Positions 11,283 through 22,440 of a stretch of 64,000 nt of DNA are shown here, piece by piece. Position numbers and translations under genes: made by a program. Source of the DNA: Globodera rostochiensis (Eukaryota > Nematoda > Chromadorea > Rhabditida > Heteroderidae); NCBI GenBank assembly GCA_018350325.1, contig JAEVLN010000013.1, positions 1,984,001 to 2,048,000 on the forward strand, written 5' to 3'. The notes below the pieces were generated by a model. That model was not told the origin of the DNA, made no database searches, and was given only the letters and a program-made list of their open reading frames with translations. The number at the start of each line of letters is the position of its first letter. The stretch's first letter is position 1.

Positions 11283-13234
11283 ATGGAAAACGCGTGGCGA
11301 ACGAGTAAAGAAAAGTGCGAAGGAGAGGATGAGACCAAATCAGCATATGAACGTGATGAAAAAGAAATAGGCGCCAGGTCATCCGATCAGCAACAAGCGC
11401 AGGAAGCTGCAGCTGCACTGCCTGACGATTTGTCGGCCATTCCCGTCCCGACAGAGCAGGAGATGCATCCGGCATCGCAGCATACAATGTATGATGAACA
11501 GTATCAGCGGCAGCCGCCGCCGCAGCAATACCACCACCCGCAACAACAACACCGACAGCAGTACAGGCCGAGAATGATGACCGGAGTGTACAGTAACAGC
11601 ACTAGCAGTAGACCAGTTCCGCTTGCTCAAGTCAGCGTTTCAGGTATGAGTTTTAATGGGGGGCTGAACGCGTTGGCCAGGAATGAGTTGGGTTTGGACT
11701 GCTCAAAAGCTCCTCCTCTGAAAAAACGTTAAATTTAAGCACAACTCTTTTTTTAGAGCAATTTTTTTGGCAAATTGCGTTCAAATTTCCCAGGTTTGCA
11801 TCAGTCCGCTTCTCCTCGTTTCACAAAACCCATCCGATTTCCCAGCGCGCAACAACACCACCAGCCGCCGGACAATGAAGTGTCCACAGAATCGCAAAAG
11901 TTTCTCGGAGAGGCGGCCGGCACTCGACAATATCCCGTGTCATTGAGGTTTCTATTCATTTTGCCAACAATTTTTGGGGAAAACCCCTTCCAAAAAAACC
12001 TTTTTTAGAATGCAAAAATGTTAAAATTTACATTTGTTGACGTACATAATTTCCGAATCACAAATTGCATTGAAAAAAACACATTTCTAGGAGTATATTG
12101 GGTCGAGAACCCGAATATGGCCTTCAATTTAATGGATTTTGCGTTAAAACGGTTTTCGAACACGGAGACCGTTTCAGTTTGTCCAAAATCATAAGGGGAC
12201 TTTTTTTCGAAAACCAAAATTTTCATTGGTTTAAAAGCCATTTAAATTCTTTTTAACCAACTAGGAAGGCCAAACCCCGTTTTAAACGTAAAATTCGATA
12301 AATTGAAGGTTATATTCGCGTTTCTTACTTACGCAGAACCAAAATGTAACATCAATTTTTCATTTAATTGAGAAAAACAAAAAAATGGATTTTTTAACAA
12401 TTTCCTTCAAATTATATTTTTTGGCGCTGTAGTCCCACTCGATTTTTTGCATAAATTTTAGCATTTTTAATAATAATAAATAATAATCCTTCCTAGGAGC
12501 TACATTGAGCGAGCTTATCGCGCCTGTGAAGGAGCGGAGGAGCGTGAAAAGTTGGAGAATTATTTACGGCAACGGGTGGAGCCACTGCTCAAATCGGGCG
12601 CCATTTACGCCGTGAATTGGGTGAGTATGTGGTTGGACTGCTGACTGAACTGCTCCAATCAGTGTGATCCAATGTTTCGCGTTCAGTTCGGGCAGCTAAT
12701 TTTTGACAGAAAACATTTTTTTTGTATGGTTAGCAAATATGCCAAAAAAAAAAAAAGAATTGCATTTTTCTTGGATTACAATCAGAGCGTGTGCTTGAGT
12801 CCCACTGGATGGTTTGCCACTAGAATGAGAGTCTACGGCTTCCCGAATTCTTGGCTAACCGGGGTCGAGACCTCCGAACATTTCTCGGGTTTTTAGATCG
12901 GTCTGAAACCGACAAACTTAGCTGGCTGCCACGCTAATCATGAATGTTGTCGGTTTCAAGTCGAACCAATCCAAAACAAAAAATTTGTTCAGTTAAACAA
13001 AAAATGTGCGAACTCGGCAAAACGGCCCTGGAAAAACCCCAAAGAAGCGCTATTTTCAGTGTTATGGGAATAATTAATGTCGTCTATTTGCAGGCAAAGG
13101 AGCCGTTGCCGCATGAGCTGAACTTTGAGCTAAAGACGGGCTGGATTCCGGCCAACCTGGTCAAGCAGCAGTTCCAGCAAAAACTGGCAGAAAAGGATGG
13201 CTGTGGCAGCGGCGGTACTGGCCATTTTGGATGA
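11283..13234 (+). CDS. LENG8/SAC3-GANP-type protein, N-terminal part
   Basis: Exons 11,283-11,727, 11,794-11,947, 12,497-12,620 and 13,094 onward splice into one frame. The product is Gln/Pro-rich (QQQ, PPPQQY), then has SYIERAYRACEGAEEREKLE, LKSGAIYAVNW and AKEPLP. LENG8 family proteins have the same order (a Q/Y/P-rich N-terminus, then a helical segment ending AYTIDWSREPLP). LENG8/THP3 proteins are nuclear and belong to the SAC3-GANP group linked to RNA processing and export. After AKEPLP the frame ends at 13,234, or at a possible GTACTG donor near 13,211. The SAC3 domain is missing here and lies on the opposite strand at 24.3-26.5 kb. Exon 1 lacks 186 bases found in the left arm. Confidence 0.7.
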
Positions 13235-13427
13235 CGGATTATTGATATGGTAATTCTAATGAAAAATCCTTAAACATCTTGCCTGGCTTTGTCATCACAA
13301 AATACATTTTTTGTAATTTTCGGAAAATTTCGAAAAATTTGGGTGGTACAGTCAAACATTTTACATTGTGCTGTTATGCCATAAAAAACATTATATTGGT
13401 TGTAAAGCAATGAGCAGCAGCTCTTAG

Positions 13428-14234
13428 AATTTGTTGCTGCAATTTGAGCGGTTGAAGAGGCTGTTGAACGGCTCGGCAAGGCGTGGCGCGCCTCCAGACC
13501 AGCGTCAGCTGCAGAATCAGTCATTCATACAGGAGGTGGACGACGACGACGGTGTGGAGGCGCATGATCAGGTGACAGTCTGAGCACAAATCTCGACAAT
13601 TTGGTGTACCCATCTCGAATTGGCAGAATTTTTTAGGTTTTGTAACCGGGACTCGTTGAAGTCCAGTTCGTGATTATCAGCGTTAGAAATTGCCAAAATA
13701 TATTTGTTGAAGAATTAGTGTAGTTGGGACACAGGGACCACATCATCGAGCAGTACACCTCATTTGATTTAGTCCGAACTACGACCACCGCCGCCGCGGC
13801 CTCTGCAGCCGCCGCTCAGCGTTCAAAAAGCGCGCCCGATGTTCCAAAGCACGCCACAAAACAAGAAACAATTGCTAAAGTCAGTCGTTCGTCCACCTGA
13901 TCACTACTGATCAGAGGAGAAACGAATAAAAGAAGGGGGGATGGATTTTTTCTTCTTCAAAATCCGATTAAATTTTAATTTTTTGAGAGATTCCTTTGAT
14001 AAATACAACAAAAAACGATCTAACAAAGGGTAGACTCAAATTTTTTTTAGGCCCACCACACCGGGTGGACATCAAATTTCGCCGATTCCCGAGGAGGGCG
14101 AGCTGGATCTGGACCGACTCGTGTCTGCACTGCTTGATGACCATCAACAGCAGCAGCAACAGGTGGCAACAACTGCTGCTTTTGGTAGCAGCCCATCGGC
14201 CACCGCCATTCCGGATGATCAACGGCCCGCGTGA
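13428..14234 (+). CDS. unknown protein, C-terminal exons
   Basis: Two exons join cleanly: 13,428-13,571 (NLLLQFERLKRLLNGSARRG, then an acidic VDDDDGVEAHD) and 13,724-13,879 (DHIIEQYTSFDLVR, then Ala/Thr-rich, then KSAPDVPKHATKQ). A third candidate exon from 14,051 reads ISPIPEEGELDLDRLVSALL followed by poly-Gln and a stop at 14,234, but its phase does not fit the preceding donor. No domain is recognised. The composition (Ala/Thr runs, poly-Gln, acidic patch) suggests a disordered C-terminus. It sits immediately beyond the point where the LENG8 reading frame is interrupted. Confidence 0.4.
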
Positions 14235-14505
14235 TCGGACAGCAGCCGCTGTTCACCAAAGTGTGATCAGGATTTTTTTTTAAAAGAGAAATATTTCGTC
14301 TTCACATCGCCCAATCTTTGCAGCCGCCAACATGAACATGGGCGGCGACGCCGCGGGTGGCTATGTGGTGGTCACGGAGCTGTCGTCGTGCAGTGCCAAC
14401 GACGACGGGAAGGGCAAGAAGGGGCGAGACGGTTCAGCAACAACAACAACAGCAACAAACGCTGCACTGATGCATGCTCTACGAATGGCCATCATTTTAC
14501 GAAAA

Positions 14506-15334
14506 ATGAAGGCGGCAGAAGCTGCACCACAGACAACGACAGCAAAATTGTTGACCGCTGCCGATTCAGCAGTAAAAATTCTTCGGCAATTTATGTTATA
14601 TATCGCTTTCCCCTTTTTGAAGGTTCAGTCAAGCAACGTCGAACTTCGCGAGCGCTTTCTTCGCATCCTTGAATGGTTGCCGAGCCGTTCAGTGAGTGCG
14701 CAAATGTTTGGCGGCATTCGGCTTGAGGGCGAACTCGTGGCGGTGGACCCGACAAATTTTGAGTGAGTTTTAGCACCGTATTTTAACATAAAACCGAAAG
14801 AGTTGGGGCTTCAATGAATCACAAAGGTTGCTTAACAAAAATGTAATAAAAACGACCCCCCCCCCCCCCCCCCCTCCAAATCATATCGTGTTTTTTCGTT
14901 TGTTTATTGTAGGAAATAGTATCATTTACGGTGTATCTTTAACTTTGTGCACGATACTGACACCCCGGGGATACATATTGCCCTCGCCCTCCAGCACAGA
15001 GCCTCGGCTCATTTATCTGACCCCGGGGTCGGACGGGGAAGTACGAATGGTTACTGTTTTTGTCCTTGCTACTTTACTTTACTTACTTTGTATTATGTAG
15101 TGTAATTTGATGATTTACCCGAAATTTTCAAGCTATTACCTCGTCAACAACCTGAAAACACCGATGGGCGTGGTTGAGCATGCAGCGTTGCGCACCCGGG
15201 ACACCATTTATTTGGAAATTGCATTGGATGATGCTGACGAAGAAGATGAAGGAAAAATTGTTGAGCAGCAGCAGCAGCAGTTGTTGGACAACACCGCGAA
15301 AGTGCCGGACGAGGGAGGGGAACAACGGCCTTAA
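14506..15334 (+). CDS. Gemin7-like Sm-fold protein (plus copy)
   Basis: Exon 1 (to 14,762, GTGAGT donor) reads NVELRERFLRILEWLPSRSV, then GGIRLEGELVAVDPTNF. Exon 2 (from 15,133, TTTTCAAG acceptor) reads YYLVNNLKTPMGVVEHAALR and an acidic/poly-Gln tail. This matches Gemin7 (LRERYLR...GVRVAAHFGATD...FYVSQLQTPIGVQAEALLR), an Sm-like SMN-complex subunit that pairs with Gemin6 in snRNP assembly. The start is chosen by comparison with the copy at 40,731; the frame is open back to ATG 14,332, adding a low-complexity Thr-rich N-terminus. The intron contains a conserved open stretch (GYILPSPSSTEPRLIYLT) also present in the other copy, possibly an alternative exon. Confidence 0.65.
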
Positions 15335-15689
15335 GAAGGTTCCTGCCCTCTGTTATGCGCCAAATTCTCTATTCATTCATTTTTATTTATTTTGTGGTAC
15401 AATGTGTTTTATCTTTTCCATGCTTTTTTTTAAATGAATAAATGAAAATACCAAGAGACGACAATTTTCAAATATTATTTATAAATCCGTCCGTCCTATC
15501 CGTCGCTGATCCGTCCGTGTCCATGGGTTGGCCTGTCCGTTCGCTACACTTGTATGTGCGCAATGTCCAATTCCTGGAAAACCGGTTATTTTGCTTCGTG
15601 AATATCGATGAACACAAATTTCGAAGGTGTCACAAAACACTTATCGTCTCTCTCGTGAACACATTTTATGACAACATGAATAGCAAAAA

Positions 15690-16640
15690 AAATTTACATA
15701 ATTTTGACTCAATCCCCCCCCCCCACCTCCCTCCATATTCCAATCAAGCAATAATAATAAAATAAATAATTCACCTCCGGCTTTGTCGAGTGCACATTGT
15801 AGAAGCGTTGGCCACAGTAGCCGCAATCAAGGACAACCGGCTGAAAGATAAAATTAAAACTTTCAAGAGTCTATTTTTTCTGATTTCGACCAATTGCGCA
15901 AAGTCCGTATTAAAATCGTAAAGAAATAAACGGGCAACTATTTTCTTCGTCTCGTAAGTTTAATTTTTATAAACAAATATTTTAATCTTAGTATAGACAA
16001 ATTCCCGCATTGTGTGCCACCAACTTAATGTGCCAATGCCAAAACAAATACTCGTACCTTGTTCAGTGTGAGTGAGCTGATCGAACTCAGTCGGCTGCTT
16101 CCCTTAAAATGGGATTTAAGCAATTTAAAATGAAATTCGATCTATTCTTAAGTCTCAGTCTCAAATTTTTTTTCCTTAAAATTGCAGAAAAACTGATTTT
16201 TATGGGGGTGATATTTTTATTTTATTCACAAGGCCTATGGAAAATGTCCCCTTCGTTGAGTAACATTTTTTTTTATCTCGGAAAGCCTTCTTGATGGCCA
16301 AAAAAAATTTTCGAGCCATTAAATTTCGACTTCATTTATCACTTTTAAAAGACAATAATAATAATGTCCTGTCGTCTTATTCAAAAAGCAAACCTTTGGA
16401 AGATTTGTGCCGCTTAAATCGTCGCCCTTCGGGTACGCAATTTGCCTTCCCGACTTCGCGCCTGCTCGGTCTTGTCAGACTCGGAGGCGCCGAGGCGTTT
16501 GCTGTACGACAGAAGTGCGCAATGGTTGTGCTGCTGCAAGCCGGACTTGCCCAGCTTGGCGAGAAGAACACGGGACGGAGACAAAAGCGGACTCATCAGA
16601 ACAATAATTTTATCTAAAACGAGCAAAGTGTGAAAATGGC
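15690..16640 (-). pseudogene. second copy of NDUFS6-like fragments
   Basis: A decayed copy of the 1.7-3.2 kb material. Near 15,780-15,826 the minus strand reads GYCGQRFYNVHSTKAG, then the homology breaks at CAATCAAGGACAACC, skipping the DWRLTRF piece. 16,100-16,640 matches 2,690-3,215, including the possible N-terminal exon, with an 8-base insertion that changes its frame. An AT-rich 90-base insertion lies near 15,920-16,000. Confidence 0.55.
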
Positions 16641-17170
16641 GATTAAAGTTTGGGCATTTGATTTGCATTTTATGAAACTAATTACTAAAGTGAGGATTTT
16701 TAGGCCCGAAAAATCTCAAAATAGGCATAACCGAAAAATACACCCCTAAAGATGGACATTTTTTCAAGACCAAAAAATCTGCAACCGAAAAATGCAAATT
16801 TTAAAATTAGGTATCCATATTTTTCAAAAATTTTGACTTAATGTGAATAAAAAATTTTTGGCCACTTACACCCCTAATTTTAAGACTTTTTAGGAACTAT
16901 CTAGGCCATTTTTAGTGCCTATTTTGAGGCTTTTGAGAAAGGTAACTTTTGGGGGTTTTTTAGAAACTAAAAATCCTAACCCACCATTTCTTTGTGCGGT
17001 TAAAAACAAAAGCAAATTTTCCCAAATTTATTTTTTTAATTGTATTTTGTTTAAAATTTTTGGCGTTATGTTTTATCATTTTCCACAAATTCCTTACTGA
17101 AATGTCTATTAAAACCCAGCTCTTCTATTCAGTTGATCATTGCATCTATTTTTTTAAAATTAACCAATCA
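16640..17170. other. non-coding, degenerate short repeats
   Basis: AT-rich DNA with scattered copies of words such as TTTTTAGG, ATAGGCA and CACCCCTAA, also found at 42.0-42.3 kb and 55.2-55.4 kb. No exon seen. Confidence 0.5.
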
Positions 17171-17174
17171 TTCA

Positions 17175-17530
17175 TTGCAAGAAAAGAGCCAATATAATTG
17201 CAAAAAAGCAAAAGAAGAGCCAATATAATTGCAAAAAGCAACAAAAGAGCCAATATAATTGCAAAAAAGCAAAAGAGCCAATATTTAGCAAAAAGCAAAA
17301 GAAGAGCCAATATAATTGCAAAAAGCAAAAGAGCCAATATTTAGCAAAAAGCAAAAGAAGAGCCAATATAATTGCAAAAAGCAAAAGAGCCAATATTTAG
17401 CAAAAAGCAAAAGAAGAGCCAATATAATTGCAAAAAGCAACAAAAGAGCCATATAATTGCAAAAAAGCAAAAGAAGAGCCAATATAATTGCAAAAAGCAA
17501 AAGAGCCAATTCAGCAAAAACAGAAAAGAG
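17175..17530. repeat. minisatellite GAGCCAATATAATTGCAAAAA
   Basis: About a dozen imperfect direct copies of AAAAGAGCCAATATAATTGC / AAAAGAGCCAATATTTAGC in alternating forms (about 25-32 bases). The array ends exactly where the heat-shock-protein reading frame begins. Confidence 0.9.
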
Positions 17531-17857
17531 CCAATCTATCACGAGATTAAGGTTGAACTGAAGGACAATGAGATCATTGTGGAGGGTGAACACCACGAGC
17601 AGAACCAGGGTCAGTTTTTGTTGAGAGATTAAGCCGTTCATGAATTTTAGACCAATCCGTCAGAAAAAATGTTCGCGTTATTCCCATTAAAATTTCCACC
17701 AAATAGACGTCCGTAATAAAAAATAACGCTAAAATTTTGGCACATTTCAGGCGAGTCGGTGCACCGCCAGTTTTGTCGTCGTGTGCTCATTCCGGGCATA
17801 CAAAAGGAGAGCATCAAGTGCAAGCTGCACGCGGGCCGCTTGTCTGTTTTTTTATGA
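17531..17857 (+). pseudogene. small heat-shock protein (alpha-crystallin) C-terminal fragment
   Basis: Exon 1 (to 17,609) reads YHEIKVELKDNEIIVEGEHH; exon 2 (17,751-17,857) begins GESVHRQFCRRVLIPG and ends GRLSVFL then TGA. The GT-AG junction keeps frame. This is the HSP20 core: the beta-strand pattern ...VKVELKDN.IIVEG.H, the F.RR..LP turn and the terminal GxLxV. Small heat-shock proteins are ATP-independent chaperones. The N-terminal region, and the first alpha-crystallin strands, are absent: the minisatellite abuts the first readable codon and no ATG in frame is convincing. Either the true first exon lies upstream of the array or the gene is 5'-truncated. I favour truncation. Confidence 0.7.
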
Positions 17858-18289
17858 GAACAGCAGAAATCTAACTGCTTGATGATATGTTTGTTTTTGG
17901 GATAACTTGAGCCCGTTCGACTTCTAAACGATCAAGGAATTTTCATGCTTCGTTTGTTCGTTCGTTAAGCAACAATTCACTTGGCTATAAGCCCATGGCC
18001 ATAATACACATTGTTATTCACACTGAAATATGGCCACATGACGATTCTAAAAAGAAAGGCGCTCTTATTAGGCTTAATAACAATTTAGACTTCTTCCTCC
18101 GCCTTCCGTCTCGCCCCACTTCTTGCTTCGTCTCCGCATGGTCGCTGTTGGCGGGCCGCCAGCGGCCTTTCATATTTAAATTCGCCTTTTGTTACTTAAG
18201 TCGTTTTTTTCAAAAAACCGCTTCAAATGCCCAATTTTGGGTTTCTATTGAAGAATTCATAATCAGCGCATCAAATAATATATATTCAG

Positions 18290-18385
18290 ACAATTTTTCA
18301 AGAAGACCTGCTCCAGGTTTTCTATGCCTGGACCCGGACCTTGGACTTGGAGAAGGTCCCGTACCAAGGTCCAGGTCGATCTCTA
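18290..18385. repeat. CCAGGTCC/GGACCTGG-type array
   Basis: Short inverted words (CCAGG, CTGGACC, GGTCCAGG) packed together. A longer version lies at 35,247-35,362, at the same place in the duplicated block. Confidence 0.6.
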
Positions 18386-18527
18386 AAATTGACGAATTTT
18401 GTTCACATCATTTTTTCATTTCTCTATCATTTCGCGTTACTATTCCAAAATTTAAGTTCTTTGAAGCATTTTGCATGATTTAGAATTTCTTTCGAGTGAA
18501 CAATCAAATAACATCAACAAAATGTCT

Positions 18528-21500
18528 TTGACTCTGATCTCTCTGACTTTCCCCCCAAGGAACTAAGAATTTATGAAAGAAGGCAAATCTTGAACAGCTA
18601 ATTTACAAATTATTCAAAAAAATTGAAAAAAAAATGACAAAATGCAATTGCGGTCATGTGATTATGCGAACATTCTCTTCCGCGCATATTCTGTCCAATG
18701 TGCAGCGAATGTGCAAAGCGGTAAGACGCGATTGCGGCACGGCACTCCAACTCTCTTCAATGATCCGCGTCAGCTCGGACAGAATCTGAACACGCACTTT
18801 ATTTGTTTGATTCAACGACCGACCAAAATCGCGATAAATTAGAAAGCATTAAATATCAGAAATTGTTTTGTCAAAGAAAATTGCTCTGAATTTTCGGCAC
18901 TGCCCCGGACTCATCATCCTCGCAAATACAACGCCTCTCTAACCAAAAACTGTTACGGGTTGTTCCCAACCCCCGCCTCCCCCCGCCGCGAAACTGAACA
19001 CGCCGAACCCCTCGGACTCGCCAACGTTTTTTTTTTTTGAAAAAATATGACCAAAATTAGAGAATGCCATTCATTCACCTGCCTTCGAGTTTGACCAATC
19101 GACGGGAATGCTCGGCCTACGTCCTTCCACACAAACACACTGCGCCATTTCGTCTGGGCTCGGCTCCCGACGCACATACTCCCAATAGGAGACTTGGTAG
19201 GGAAATGAGGGCACCTTCAAAACCAAATTTTGAAAAATTGGGACCAAAAAAACAAATGCTTTGAAATTGATCAGAGCAATCAGGTCATGATTTGACAGGA
19301 TACTATTGCTGAATATTCGGGAATTCCTCTGGTCATGGTTGAAGGATTTTGGACAATCAAAACCAGGATCCACCCCGCCTCCTCCTCGCGCACCAGGGGT
19401 CCCGGAAAAATCATATTTCTGTCTGGGTTCAGCCACCCTGTCCAATCGATCTGTCAACTCATCATAACGCCGCATACTCACCGAATCCGTTGGCACGCTC
19501 ATGCGCCGACAAATTTCCAAATCACAAGTGCCAACGCGTAAATGTCCATTTGCAGGTACGCGTTGAACGATTCGTGGTTGAATGTGTTCGTCAAAAATTC
19601 GGGAGCCAAATAGCGCTAAACATTTTTTTTTTGATTTTTATCACAAAAATTTGGTAAAGCTTTTCTCACCGCCGTGCCGCCCTTGAAGTGCACATCGCCA
19701 AAACCGCCCCGACCAATGCAATTTTTAAACGTAATCTGACGGGCCATCGTCCGCTCGGCCAGCATGGGCGCGCCGGCACCTTATTCGTAGAATTAGCGGT
19801 TAAATCCTTGATGAGACGCATTTGATAAAATTAAAAAAAAAAATTTGCAAGCAAATCGCACCCGATCCGGTGGACATTGTGGCCTCCTCCATCAGTCTAT
19901 CCAGGTGTGAGTTGCTGCTCGCGGTTGTTTCATTTCTTCTACGTGGTCTGAGTCTAAAATTTAAACAAAAAATGTGTCCAGTTCCGATTAAATAATTAAT
20001 TGATTGATCGAGACCTGTCCAGTGTTTGACAACGGCATGACACCACCCAGCCAAACAATCGGTCAAACAACGCCTTGACTTTCTGTGGATAGAAAATGCC
20101 GACACAAAGGCCCAGGCCGGAGAAGAACACGGAGACGAGGAACAGCAACAGAAAGTACAAATGCTCGGGCGCCGGTGACCAACCATCGTCGTCAGAGCCA
20201 TACGCTTGTTCAGCAAGACCAAGTTCGACGGGAAACTAAAAAAATTTGTGAAAATTTCGGGTTATTAATTTTTGTTCAAACCGTTCGTCGGTCGGTCGTT
20301 TGGGCGTTTATGATTTCAAAAATGAGAAACACTTTGAAGTCTTAAAATATTGGACCATGACCACGAGCACAGGAAAGAAAGAGCGTTTGTATTAGAGACT
20401 CGGTAAAAAAAATTTCCGGGAACAGAAAGCCGGAGTTTAAAATGTACCGGTACTACCGCCTTTCTCTCGTTCCCGTAAAACTCCCGTTGATTTTTAAAAC
20501 GGGAGTCCGCGGGAGTGGTGGATTTAAAATTTATATAAAACTAATTCTAAAAAAAAGCCTTTGTGTATATAAAAAGTACTTCAAAATCGTTGCAGAACGA
20601 CGCACTTTTGCAACAAGTCACTGTCTGGAACAGCTGCGGATTTGTGATGTTTTGGCACACAAACGGCCGTTCCCGGGACAGCAGCTGCTCCCGATGCACA
20701 CAACTATAATAAAACCAACTTTTGTTGATGAATTCCAAAAATTTATATAATTTTGAAATTAAAAAATTGAGATACATTACCCAAGGGCGTATGTAAGCGC
20801 CCTGAAATCCGAACAATGGTAAATTGTCTATCATAATTTGAATATCAAAATTTTTCTTGACACCGCGGCGGACTCCCTCCTCCCGGAAAACATAACTCCT
20901 CAAATAAACAGTTTTCCAAAAAAACATTAAACAAGGCTTAACCCTCCAAATCAAATCCGTCAAAGTATTCAAAAATTACAATTTTCCCGCAAAAGTAAAT
21001 CGCCTCACCACAAAAATTGAAAACAACTAACGATGTGACGACTTCCCGAATAGTGCCGTCGTTGTTTCTGAACAACACGCGACTACAATAGCCGCCGCGG
21101 CCGGGACGGCACACGTCCATGTACTGTTGGCCAACGATGTCGGCCACATCGTCCTAAACCGAATTATTGTGAAACAAATGGCCAACAAAAAGCAACTGAA
21201 CTTTCCACAACTCTCAAAATGATTGCATTTGCACAGCAATTCGTCGTCACGCAGGCGTAAAACGGCGGGGATAAACGCCTTAATTCGATGTGAAGAATTT
21301 TTGGACCAAATTTTTTTTCATTTTAAAAAAATCGTTTTTTTTTTTTGGCGGATCTTATCGTCGCCACACCGACCGACTTTAACTTCCATATTTAAAATTA
21401 GGTCAGAACAATATAAAAAAAATGAAATGCTTCTTTTCAGTGAACCCCCCAAGGCCTCCATAATATTTCATAAAAAAGGGGAGTGACAGGGAATTTGTGC

Positions 21501-22440
21501 ACACCTTTTGAGTGCTGAAGAGACGACGGATGTTCGTCTCCAATTCTTTGTGCTGACGTTTCTTCTCCTCAATTCGGTCAGAAGAATAACATTCAAAAAG
21601 TTGCACTATCAAAAGTAATAAAACAGGCAAATATCGAATCATTGTAAACAGACGGTTTCTGTAAAATGATAGAAAATAAATTTCAAAACGTCGGTAATTT
21701 TTTTCTCGCTGTCCCACATAATGTCAAAGCCATGGAATTAAAATTCGAGCAGTTCGTCAACTCAAATAATCTTGACTGGTTAAAGTAATTGTGTGCCCCC
21801 CCCCCCAGGTTACTCCATCCAAAACTTGCTGGAGTTTAGAGAATTTATGGAAAACAGATTTTTCTGCGGTGATTTTCCAAAACGATTTTCAACTTTTTTT
21901 TTTTCTAAAAATTTTAAGAAACATTTTGATTTTTTTGGATAGACAATTTAGTTGCAATCTCCGTGCAAAAAAAAACAAGAAGACCTGCACATTTAAAACA
22001 AATCGCCCAAGTTTGGCTAACTCGATTTCGATTAAAACTTTTTTTTTACTCTGACAGAACGCCAACGATTAATTTTAAACTGACAGAACGCCAATGATTA
22101 ACAATTTGTTTAAACATTAATTTCCTTTTTGCCGTTAATGTGCTGGACAACTTTTTGCTGTAAATGGTGAAGCATTTAAAGTTTTGATTGAAAATTGTCG
22201 TCTCTTTGTATTTTCATTTAAAAAAAGCATTAAAAAGATAAAACATAATGCACCACAAAATAGACATGAATAGAGAGATTTGGCACGTAACAGAGGCAGG
22301 AAAACTTCTTAAGTGTGTGTGTATAACAAGAAAAAAACATCGTGTTGAAGTCGAAGAAATGAAAAGAACACACAAATAATTTGATCAAAACCAATTGAAA
22401 ATGCAGCCGAGCCGACGGCTGACTCTTCTTTCCATTGCTG
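18528..22440. repeat. segmental duplication, degraded copy of 35.5-41.05 kb
   Basis: Co-linear and in the same orientation as 35,511-41,050. It contains the type I receptor copy 2 and relics flanking a missing Gemin7 gene: the 3' end near 22,200-22,290 followed directly by sequence matching 40,908-41,046. Major deletions relative to the other copy fall in the kinase region and across Gemin7. An insertion of about 250 bases lies near 20,760-21,010. Confidence 0.85.
18654..21642 (-). pseudogene. TGF-beta type I receptor, kinase-deleted copy (copy 2)
   Basis: The signal peptide exon (MIRYLPVLLLLIVQ), ectodomain exons (LLCKCNHFESCGK; CRPGRGGYCSRVLF; CCKSASFCN), transmembrane exon (HLYFLLLFLVSVFFSGLGLC) and GS-box exon (MSTGSG spliced to GAPM) are all readable. 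Between about 19,680 and 19,695, however, the sequence jumps from the exon after the catalytic loop straight to the glycine-loop exon. It loses about 740 bases present in copy 3 and with them the AVK lysine context, the alpha-C helix, the hinge and the catalytic loop. The donor after NSK is changed from GCAAGT (copy 3) to GCAGGT. I conclude this copy cannot make an active kinase. Confidence 0.8.

Larger units (their letters stand above)
8412..12584. repeat. right arm of the giant palindrome
   Basis: This is the inverted copy of 3,880-8,395. It is shorter than the left arm mainly because of a 186-base in-frame deletion inside LENG8 exon 1 and a deletion of about 190 bases in the small unknown gene. 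Confidence 0.93.

Noticed and set aside
13968..14259. Minus-strand frames over the poly-Gln exon near 14.1 kb
   Set aside because: CAG-repeat shadows of the plus-strand exon.
17146..17641. Minus-strand LALLLLFAIIGSFAF-like hydrophobic frames suggesting a membrane protein
   Set aside because: They are translations of the GAGCCAATATAATTGC minisatellite and have no non-repeat support.
18642..18842. Plus-strand frame MQLRSCDYANILFRAYS present three times
   Set aside because: It is the antisense of the receptor last exon; conservation comes from the duplicated exon.
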